The notes under the pieces were generated by a model. It worked only from the letters and a program-made list of their open reading frames with translations. It was not told the DNA's origin and did not search any database. A stretch of 64,000 bases of DNA from Streptomyces sp. LHD-70. Lineage in GTDB: Bacteria > Actinomycetota > Actinomycetes > Streptomycetales > Streptomycetaceae. Position 1 is the first letter of the stretch. Every line of letters starts with the position of its first letter. The stretch covers positions 62,001-126,000 of the forward strand of contig NZ_JAVIFW010000022.1 of assembly GCF_031157275.1 (NCBI RefSeq). Reading direction: 5' to 3'. Positions 57,650 through 64,000 of this stretch are shown here, piece after piece. A program made the position numbers and the translations under genes.

Positions 57650-58645
57650 CTACTCACGCAGACGTTCCGCCTCCGCCGCCGCCCGCCGCGCATCCCGCTC
57701 GGCCCGGGCGGCGGCGTCGGCCGATGCCTGGGCCCGCTCCTCGGCGTTCCGCTGGGCCCGCTCGGCCCGTTCCAGCGCCTCGCGAGCGGCCTCCAACTGC
57801 CGCTCCGCCTCGGACACTTGCTCACGGGCCCGGGTGTGGCGGTCGCGAGCCTGCTCCAGTACGGCGTCCGCGTCCTGCTCGTCGGCGCGCTGCCGCGCAA
57901 GGGCCTGATCGGCCTCGGCGGCGGCATCCTCGGCTGCCTTACGGGCGGCCTCGTGCTGCTCCTGCTCCCGGCGCCGGCGCCGCTCGGCGAGTTCGTCCCG
58001 CACGGGCGCGGCCCCTGGAGTCGACCGTGCGGACCTCCGAGTCCGCTGCTTCGGCCCCGGCTGCTGCTCCCGCGGCGCGGCAGCGCCCGTCGTGCCCGTA
58101 GCGCCGCTCGATGGGAAGTCCGAGGGCGGCGTGAGCGCGCTCTCCAGGCGACCCGCCGCCCACCGGTCCGCCGACTCCTGGTCGGCGAGCACCGCCCGCA
58201 GCGTGGATACGACGTCCTGCTGTGCCCCGTCCGACAAGGGGTGGCCGGCCTCCCCGGCGAGCGAGACGGCCTGCCGGGACATGGCCGCGACGACGCTGCT
58301 CCGGCGGCCGGACAGCTGCTTGATCTCGTCGGCGTCCAGCGAGCGATACGCCTCGCGCAAGGCCTGGCCGAGGGCCAGGAACCGCTCGCAGTCGGCCGGC
58401 TCCGAGCGCAGCAGGAGGTTCGCCGCCCAGCCCGCGAGCGTCGGGCGGCGGGCGGCACGGATCACGCGGGCGTCCTCCGGGCGGCCGTCCGCCTTCGCCG
58501 CTGCGGCCAGCTCGCCCCGACGGGCCACGAAGTCGGGCGGCGGGGTCACGTAGAGCTCGTCCAGGAGCTCCTCCACATCCCGCCTTCCGCTCTCCGCCCG
58601 GCCTTCTCGCGTCTCCTTGCTCTTGCTGCCGCGCTTGCTCCGCAT
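57650..58645 (-). CDS. coiled-coil hypothetical protein
   Basis: This 331-residue protein has two parts. The N-terminal half is globular: VEELLDELYVTPPPDFVARR, then ARVIRAARRPTLAGWAANLL. From about residue 205 the C-terminal half is a long Ala/Glu/Arg-rich coiled coil (REQVSEAERQLEAAREALER and similar). No catalytic motif or export signal is seen. Starts at 58645 (MRSKRGSK) and 58681 are both possible. Related proteins are widespread in Streptomyces with no assigned role. Confidence 0.7.
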   Translation of the reverse strand: MRSKRGSKSKETREGRAESGRRDVEELLDELYVTPPPDFVARRGELAAAAKADGRPEDARVIRAARRPTLAGWAANLLLRSEPADCERFLALGQALREAYRSLDADEIKQLSGRRSSVVAAMSRQAVSLAGEAGHPLSDGAQQDVVSTLRAVLADQESADRWAAGRLESALTPPSDFPSSGATGTTGAAAPREQQPGPKQRTRRSARSTPGAAPVRDELAERRRRREQEQHEAARKAAEDAAAEADQALARQRADEQDADAVLEQARDRHTRAREQVSEAERQLEAAREALERAERAQRNAEERAQASADAAARAERDARRAAAEAERLRE

Positions 58646-58787
58646 GCCTCCCACACTCCGTCGAGCCGGAGCATCACGCACCTCGCGGCCCCGCCGCCGC
58701 TGCGGCCAGGCCGAGCACGGGCGCGGCCTGGCCGTCCGCCGTCCGGTACGACCAGACCGCCACCAGCGAAACAGCGAAACGTGGGGC

Positions 58788-59927
58788 CTAGCTCAGCGTC
58801 TTCAGCGCAGCGGCGTCGTACGGCCTCAGGTCCTCGGACCGGTCCCCGAGGACCTTCGCCGCCCACTCGGGGTCCTGGAGCAGCGCGCGGCCCACGGCGA
58901 CCAGGTCGAACTCGTCGCGCTCCAGGCGGTCGAGGAGGTTGTCGATGCCCTGGAGCGGGGCGCCCTGGCCGGCGAACGCGCGGATGAAGTCGCCGTCGAG
59001 GCCGACCGAGCCGACGGTGATCGTGGGCTTGCCGGTGAGCTTCTTCGTCCAGCCCGCCAGGTTGAGATCCGAGTCCTCGAACTCCGGCAGCCAGTAGCGG
59101 CGGGTGGAGGCATGGAAGGCGTCGACGCCGGCCGCGGCGAGCGGGGCCAGGATCGCCTCCAGCTCCTGGGGGGTCTCGGCGAGCCGGGCGTCGTACGCCT
59201 CCTGCTTCCACTGCGAGTAGCGGAAGAGCACCGGGAACTCGGGCGAGACGGCCTCGCGGACCGCGGCCACGATCTCGGCCGCGAACCTGGTACGGGCCAC
59301 GGCGTCGCCGCCGTAGGCGTCGGTACGGCGGTTCGTGCCCGCCCACAGGAACTGGTCGAGGAGGTAGCCGTGCGCGCCGTGCAGTTCGACGCCGTCGAAG
59401 CCGATGCGCTCGGCGTCCGCGGCGGCCGCGGCGAAGGCGCCGATCACGTCGTCCAGGTCCTGCCGCGTCATCGCCTTGCCGCCGCCCTCGGTGCCGTCGA
59501 CGCGGATGCCGGAGGGGCCGACGGCGGGGGCGTCGGGGTAGGGCGCGTCGCCCTGGTTGCGGACCATGCCGATGTGCCACAGCTGCGGCACGATCGTGCC
59601 GCCCGCCGCGTGCACGTCCTCCGCGACCTTCGCCCACCCCGCGAGCTGCTCCTCGCCGTGGAACCGCGGCACCCGGTCGCTCTGCCCGGCCGACTCGTGC
59701 CCGACGTACGTCCCCTCGGTGACGATCAGGCCGACACCGGCGGCGGCGCGGCGGGCGTAGTACGACCGGACGTCCTCACCGGGGACGCCGCCCGGGGAGA
59801 ACATGCGGGTCATCGGCGCCATCACGATGCGGTTCGGGACGGTCAGTCCGTTCAGCGCGACGGGCCGGGACAGGATCTCGGCAGCGCGGGACACGGGAGA
59901 TGAGGCGGGGGAGGCGGTGACGGTCAC
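58788..59927 (-). CDS. Old Yellow Enzyme-family NADH:flavin oxidoreductase
   Basis: This 379-residue FMN ene-reductase of a TIM-barrel fold has the FMN contact NRIVMAPMTRMF near residue 33, HGAHGYLLDQFLWAGTNRRTD near 185, and VGSVGLDGDFIRAF and GRALLQDPEWAAKV at the end of the barrel. It would reduce activated C=C bonds or nitro compounds with NAD(P)H. It is divergent from a MarR gene across a 121-base gap with two matching palindromes, a standard arrangement for control by reactive electrophiles. Confidence 0.9.
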   Translation of the reverse strand: MTVTASPASSPVSRAAEILSRPVALNGLTVPNRIVMAPMTRMFSPGGVPGEDVRSYYARRAAAGVGLIVTEGTYVGHESAGQSDRVPRFHGEEQLAGWAKVAEDVHAAGGTIVPQLWHIGMVRNQGDAPYPDAPAVGPSGIRVDGTEGGGKAMTRQDLDDVIGAFAAAAADAERIGFDGVELHGAHGYLLDQFLWAGTNRRTDAYGGDAVARTRFAAEIVAAVREAVSPEFPVLFRYSQWKQEAYDARLAETPQELEAILAPLAAAGVDAFHASTRRYWLPEFEDSDLNLAGWTKKLTGKPTITVGSVGLDGDFIRAFAGQGAPLQGIDNLLDRLERDEFDLVAVGRALLQDPEWAAKVLGDRSEDLRPYDAAALKTLS

Positions 59928-59961
59928 GGGGTGCTCCTCGCAGGTACTTGACTACCTTGAT

Positions 59962-60027
59962 ACTTGAGAACTTCAGGTAATGGTGACGAGAGGAGACGGT
60001 AGATACGAATACTTGAGATCGTCAAGT
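59962..60027. promoter_or_regulatory. twin MarR operators
   Basis: ACTTGAGAACTTCAGGT (59962-59978) and ACTTGAGATCGTCAAGT (60011-60027) are two copies of one dyad; the second is perfect (ACTTGA/TCAAGT, 5-base centre). They lie in the divergent reductase/MarR gap, one near each gene. Confidence 0.7.
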
Positions 60028-60048
60028 TTCCTGGGTAGGTTGGCTGCC

Positions 60049-60483
60049 ATGACAGGACCCGCCCGCGTCGACACCGCCCAGCTCATGGAGCTGCTCTCGG
60101 TGTCGCTCGGCGTCTACTACGGCGATTTCACGGTCGCGGCGGCGAGCGAGAACCTCACCGCGAGCCAGGGCAAGGCGCTGACCGTGCTGCGCCGCGGCCC
60201 CGCCGCGATGCGCGCCCTCGCCACCACGCTGACCTGCGACGCCTCCAACATGACCGGAATCATCGACCGGCTGGAGAAGCGCGGCCTGGTGCGCCGCGAG
60301 ACGGCCCCGGACGACCGGCGCGTGAAGACCGTCGTCCTCACCGCCGAGGGTGAGCGGGTCACCGACGCCATCCGGTCGAAAATGCACGCCACCCAGGACG
60401 GCCTGGGCCGCCTCGACGACCAGGAGCGGGACAGGCTGTACGCCTTGCTGGAACGGGTCTTCGCCGCCCGGACCGACGCCTGA
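60049..60483 (+). CDS. MarR-family regulator
   Basis: This 144-residue winged-helix regulator has the recognition region SQGKALTVLRRGPAAMRALA, LTCDASNMTGIIDRLEKRGL and VRRETAPDDRRVKTVVLTAEG. The start at 60049 is chosen because the in-frame ATG at 59980 lies upstream of the second operator dyad and adds no family-like sequence. It is divergent from the ene-reductase and probably represses both genes until an inducer binds. Confidence 0.87.
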   Translation: MTGPARVDTAQLMELLSVSLGVYYGDFTVAAASENLTASQGKALTVLRRGPAAMRALATTLTCDASNMTGIIDRLEKRGLVRRETAPDDRRVKTVVLTAEGERVTDAIRSKMHATQDGLGRLDDQERDRLYALLERVFAARTDA

Positions 60484-60517
60484 TCCCTGCGCGTTCTTGC
60501 ATGCCGGATGCCGGATG

Positions 60518-60561
60518 CCGGATGCCGGAAGGGCTGAGGACTTCCCCCTTCCGGCATCCGG
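60518..60561. terminator. convergent hairpin with ATGCCGG repeats
   Basis: CCGGATGCCGGAAGGG (60518-60533) pairs perfectly with CCCTTCCGGCATCCGG (60546-60561). The left arm is the end of a run of ATGCCGG repeats that begins at 60501. It lies after the MarR stop and at the broken end of the leftward transporter gene. Confidence 0.7.
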
Positions 60562-61600
60562 CGGCCAGTACGCGCCACCGGCGAGCGACGAGAGCCAGGC
60601 GGCGGTGACCGGCGCGAAGCCCGCGAAGATCAGGTTGCAGATCTGGTACGTCAGGGAGATCCCGGTGTAGCGGACGTGCGGGGCGAACCCTTCGGCGAGG
60701 ATCGCCGCCATCGGCCCGTAGAGCGCGGACATCACGAACCGCATCGCGAGCATCATCGCGTAGATCAGCAGGACGCTGCCGGTCTCCAGGGCCATGAACT
60801 GCGGTATCGAGAGCAGCGCGACGCCGGCGAGGCCGCCGACGACCACGTGGTGCGCGCCGATCCTGTCGCCGAGGAGCGAGAGGAACGGGGTGACGACGAG
60901 TTCCAGGAACGCCGCGAGCGTCAGGCCGTTGAGCAGCATGGACTCCGACAGATGCTGGTCGCCGGTGCCGTACGCGAGCAGATAGCTGGTCACGACGTAG
61001 TAGCCGCCGGTCGCGGTCGCCAGCGAGAAGACTCCGACCATGACCGTCTTCCAGTCCTTGCGCAGCACTTCGGTGACGGGAAGGCCGCTGATCTTGCTCT
61101 GGCCCTGCTTCTTGTCCTGCTCGGCGTGGATCTCCTCCATCACCGGCGAGTCCTCCAGCTTGGTGCGGATCACCAGGCCGATCACCACGAGCACGGCGGA
61201 GGCGAGGAAGGGCACGCGCCAGCCCCAGGAGTTGAAGGCCTCCTCGCCGAAGAGGTTCATGAGGCTGAACATGCCGGTCGACAGCAAGGCGCCGACGGAG
61301 GAGCCGAGTTGGGCGAACGAGCCGAAGAAGGTGGCCTTGCCCTTGGGGGCGTTCTCGACGGCGATGAGTACGGCGCCGCCCCACTCGCCGCCGATCGCGA
61401 TGCCCTGATCAGGCGGAGCACGATCAGGAGGATCGGCGCGAGCACACCGATCTGGTCGTAGGTGGGGAGCAGGCCGATGGCGAAGGTCGCGAAGGAGGCC
61501 ATGGTCTTGACGGCCGTCGGCATGTCGGCGGGGAAGAAGACGTCGTTGAACACGATCGCAGCGGCGGTGGCGAAGGCGTAGAAGTCGAATCGCTGGTTTG
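60562..61600 (-). pseudogene. MHS-family transporter, multiply deleted and frameshifted
   Basis: This minus-strand transporter is related to the intact MHS gene at 11013. The N-terminus is missing before FDFYAFATAAAIVFNDVFF. The sequence then jumps from MASFATFAIG straight to LLPTYDQIG, so about 40 residues with the loop 2-3 signature (GHFGDRLGRK in the intact gene) are gone. One base is lost at about 61405 (ATCCAGGGC to ATCAGGGC), which breaks RLIQGIAIGGEWGGAV. The remainder reads well to LSSLAGGAYWP, where the C-terminus is cut off by the hairpin repeat region. The gene is certainly dead. Confidence 0.85.
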
Positions 61601-61661
61601 GTTACGTATCGACTGCCCGCGCTGTGCGGGGTGGACGGCGGGTCCGTGCCGTCACCCGTGG

Positions 61662-62561
61662 TCAGTCCGTGCGTGGCCCCAAGTCGTAGCGCTCCTTGAT
61701 CAGTTCGAGGTGGAGCCAGCTCTCCACCGTGCGTACGGCGGGCAGCTCGCGCATGTCCTCGAGCGTGACGCGCACCGCGGCGAACGACTCCGCGGTGATC
61801 GTGCCGACCAGCTCGGCGCGGCCCAGGCAGGTCGACAGGAACGTCACGCGTCCGAAGCCGGCGACCCGTTCCGCGACGGCCGCCGCCCCGCCGTCGACCC
61901 GCAGGCTGAACCCGCACAAGTACCCCATGCCGAGCACGTCCGGGCGCACCAGAGCCACCACCTTGGCGACCCCGCCGTCAAGCAGGCGCAGGGTGCGTGC
62001 GCGGGTCGCGCCCGCCGACAGGCCGACGCGCGCGGCCAGCTCCGCGAAGGCCAGGCGGCCGTCGTCCTCCAGCTCGGCGAGGATCCGCTCGTCCACGGCG
62101 TCGAGCGCGCTCACGGTCGGCTCCTCGGTGAGGAGATAGGGGTCCTTCACGTGCCGGGTCGCCACGAGGGCGTCCACCGCGCGCACGCCCGGAAGCGCCC
62201 GGATCTGCTCGACGGTCCGGTCGAGCGCACCGAAGCCCGCGGTGCGGAGCTCTGTCATGATCGCGCGCCGGCCGCTGGTCAGCGTCACGAACGGGGCCTC
62301 GGGCAGGGCGGCGATCGCGCGGGCCACGGGACCCGCGGGGCCGTCGGTGTCGATGGCCAGGTGCGCGGAGGCCGACAGGCTGCGCACCGCCGGGTGCACG
62401 ATCGCCACGACCCGAACGGCGCCCGACTCCTGGAGCCGCTGCACGCGCATCCGGGCGGCGGGCCGGGACAGGCCCACGCGCTGCGCGAGCGTCTCGTACG
62501 TGAGGCGGCCGTCGGACTGCAGCTCGCGCACGATGCCCAGGTCGGTCTCGTCGAGATCCAC
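61662..62561 (-). CDS. double-module Lrp/AsnC-type regulator
   Basis: This 299-residue protein has two Lrp-like units in tandem. The first helix-turn-helix is LDETDLGIVRELQSDGRLTY, LAQRVGLSRPAARMRVQRLQ, followed by a RAM-like ligand domain. The second is LDAVDERILAELEDDGRLAF, LAARVGLSAGATRARTLRLL, followed by a second ligand domain ending HLELIKERYDLG. The GTG at 62561 behind GGAGGGG is preferred to an ATG 108 bases upstream. It is divergent from the D-2-hydroxyacid dehydrogenase operon and is its probable regulator. Confidence 0.87.
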   Translation of the reverse strand: MDLDETDLGIVRELQSDGRLTYETLAQRVGLSRPAARMRVQRLQESGAVRVVAIVHPAVRSLSASAHLAIDTDGPAGPVARAIAALPEAPFVTLTSGRRAIMTELRTAGFGALDRTVEQIRALPGVRAVDALVATRHVKDPYLLTEEPTVSALDAVDERILAELEDDGRLAFAELAARVGLSAGATRARTLRLLDGGVAKVVALVRPDVLGMGYLCGFSLRVDGGAAAVAERVAGFGRVTFLSTCLGRAELVGTITAESFAAVRVTLEDMRELPAVRTVESWLHLELIKERYDLGPRTD

Positions 62562-62741
62562 GTGCTGTTCCCCTCCGTGGTTCGTTCGGTTCGGCCCGGC
62601 CGTGGACCGGCCGGGTGCCCGCTCATTGTCGGTCACCCGCAGGGCGACCGTCTCGTTCGGCCTGGACAAGTGTGGCAGTCGAAACGTAAGTTCCTATCCC
62701 GTAAGTCGAACAAATCATTTCTGATGACCCTGGAGGATGGT

Positions 62742-63728
62742 GTGCCGCGACCCGTCGTCGTGATCACCGACACCGAGGAGCTGGACCCCGAACCGGGTGT
62801 CCGGCTCCTCACCGATGCCGGCTGGGAGGTGCGGGTCGCCGGCAGCCGGGACCCGGCGGCGATCGCCGCGGCCGCGCAGGACGCGGACGCGCTCATCGTC
62901 GGCTACGCGCGCGTCGACGCCGCCCTCCTCGACCGGCTGCCCAAGGTGCGCATGCTCGCCACCATGTCCGCCGGGCACGACATGATCGACACCGCCGAGG
63001 CGGCCCGCCGCGGCCTGTGGGTGGCCAACCTGCCGGACTCGGCCACCGAGGACGTCGCCGTGCACGCCCTCGCCCAGGCACTCGCGCTCATCCGCCGCCT
63101 GCCGCAGGCCGACGCGCTGGTCCGGGGCGGCGGCTGGAGCGAGGACTTCGCCGAACTCCCGCGCCGCGCGAGCGAGTTGAGCCTTGGCCTGGTCGGCTTC
63201 GGCCGCATCGCCCGTACTTTGGCCCGGATCGCCGCACCCCTCTTCGGCCGCGTCCTGGCCTACGACCCGCACGCCACCGACGGGACCGCGGGCGTCGAGC
63301 ACGTCGACCTGCCCACGCTGATCGCCGAGGCCGACGTCCTCTCCCTGCACACGCCCTCCACCCCGCAGACCAAGGGCATGGTGAACGGCCCGCTGCTCGC
63401 TCGTATGCGACCCGGCAGCATCCTCGTGAACGTCTCCCGAGGCGACCTCATCGACCCCGGCGCCCTGCTCGCAGCCCTCGACAGCGGCCACCTCGCCGGC
63501 GCCGCCCTCGATGTCTTCCCCACCGAACCGCCCGCCGCCGACGACCGGTTGCGCAGCCATCCGCGCCTGCTGCTCTCCCCGCACAGCGCCTTCCTCACGG
63601 ACGCCTCACTGCGCGCCTACGCCACCGAACCCGCGCGCAACGTCATCGCCTGGTGGACCACCGGACGCCCGCACACCCCGGTCGTGACCCCCGACGCCAC
63701 GGCCACCGCACAAGGAGCCCTCGCGTGA
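62742..63728 (+). CDS. D-2-hydroxyacid dehydrogenase family protein
   Basis: This 328-residue NAD(P)-dependent oxidoreductase has the Rossmann motif LGLVGFGRIARTLARIAAPL with the cofactor Asp in AYDPHA. The catalytic Arg is in VNVSRGDLIDPGAL, the Glu in VFPTEPP and the His in LLSPHSAFLTDAS. It interconverts a 2-keto acid and a D-2-hydroxy acid, or reduces a related compound. The GTG at 62742 is 6 bases after GGAGGATG. An in-frame ATG at 62724 is a weaker alternative. Its stop overlaps the next start (GTGA). Confidence 0.87.
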   Translation: MPRPVVVITDTEELDPEPGVRLLTDAGWEVRVAGSRDPAAIAAAAQDADALIVGYARVDAALLDRLPKVRMLATMSAGHDMIDTAEAARRGLWVANLPDSATEDVAVHALAQALALIRRLPQADALVRGGGWSEDFAELPRRASELSLGLVGFGRIARTLARIAAPLFGRVLAYDPHATDGTAGVEHVDLPTLIAEADVLSLHTPSTPQTKGMVNGPLLARMRPGSILVNVSRGDLIDPGALLAALDSGHLAGAALDVFPTEPPAADDRLRSHPRLLLSPHSAFLTDASLRAYATEPARNVIAWWTTGRPHTPVVTPDATATAQGALA

Positions 63729-64000
63729 CCGAGACCCTCACCGCCCCGCTCGACGCCGACGCCGCAGCCGCCGAGGAACTGCGCCTGCGCCGCGAACTCG
63801 CCGCCGTCTACCGGCTCGTCGCGCACTTCCGCATGACCGACCTGATCTTCACGCACATCTCGCAGCGGCTGCCGGGCCCGGACAACCACTTCCTGATCAA
63901 CCCGTACGGGCTGCTCTTCGAGGAGATCACCGCCTCGAACCTGGTCAAGATCGACCTGGACGGCAACCCCGTCGAGCCGACGCCCCACCCGGTCAACCCG
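63725..64000 (+). CDS. class II aldolase/adducin family protein, runs off the window
   Basis: The first 92 residues of a class II aldolase-fold enzyme are visible: ELRLRRELAAVYRLVAHFRM, TDLIFTHISQRLPGPDNHFL and INPYGLLFEEITASNLVKID. The metal-ligand His motif lies beyond the edge. It overlaps the dehydrogenase gene by GTGA and is in the same operon. Such pairs often act on sugar acids or small hydroxy acids. The substrate cannot be judged from this part. Confidence 0.82.
   Translation, partial: MTETLTAPLDADAAAAEELRLRRELAAVYRLVAHFRMTDLIFTHISQRLPGPDNHFLINPYGLLFEEITASNLVKIDLDGNPVEPTPHPVNP

Overview
The window is high-GC actinomycete DNA, most likely from a Streptomyces and more likely from an accessory part of the chromosome than its core. 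The evidence is GC-rich third codon positions, frequent GTG starts, an SSI-type secreted protease inhibitor, an acyl-CoA carboxylase with its small epsilon subunit, a small protein of the LPFR type, two large SpoIIE-type phosphatases and two TIR-WD40 proteins. I saw no rRNA, tRNA or CRISPR array. LAYOUT: 92-3085 holds two abutting insertion sequences, an ISAzo13-type element with a frameshifted transposase and an IS5-type element that carries an extra gene. 3.2-6.9 kb is a graveyard: a serine recombinase, an amidohydrolase, a glutamate dehydrogenase piece, and an SDR/LysR divergent pair in which both genes have lost their N-termini. 7.2-12.3 kb holds a flavin monooxygenase and a GntR(FCD)/cyclodeaminase/MHS-transporter group tied together by a shared palindrome. 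13.6-21.2 kb holds a second GntR gene, a LysR/SDR divergent pair and a four-gene operon that encodes the whole bacterial 4-hydroxyproline route to 2-oxoglutarate. An alanine-type symporter and two SDR genes follow to 24.6 kb. 24.8-28.5 kb holds a frameshifted SpoIIE phosphatase and a second decapitated divergent pair (aminotransferase/PucR). 28.9-37.3 kb holds a small acidic protein, a yeast-type cytosine deaminase, P5C dehydrogenase, the SSI inhibitor, an intact SpoIIE phosphatase and PolX. 37.3-43.9 kb is a TIR-WD40 island with two TIR-propeller proteins, a membrane protein and a lipoprotein. 44-52.6 kb holds a penicillin-binding-type serine hydrolase, a PIG-L deacetylase, a ruined acyl-CoA dehydrogenase, an aldehyde dehydrogenase/amino-acid permease operon and a secreted esterase-like hydrolase. 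53.4-57.6 kb holds a TetR-controlled acyl-CoA carboxylase cluster. 57.6-64 kb holds a coiled-coil protein, an ene-reductase/MarR divergent pair, a damaged MHS transporter, a double-module Lrp regulator and the start of a D-2-hydroxyacid dehydrogenase/class II aldolase operon. HOW IT WORKS TOGETHER: the main metabolic theme is scavenging of proline-type amino acids. Hydroxyproline is epimerised, oxidised, deaminated and oxidised again to 2-oxoglutarate, a Na+ symporter sits next door, and P5C dehydrogenase and a cyclodeaminase are elsewhere in the window. Most enzyme groups have a divergent local regulator with a visible palindromic operator. Two kinds of damage run through the window. One is clean deletions that join gene fragments with no IS at the joint. 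The other is single-base indels in genes that otherwise read perfectly, usually the loss of one base from a doubled G or C. The second kind may be sequencing error, so those genes are flagged and not declared dead. The strongest candidate for a little-described system is the TIR-WD40 island.
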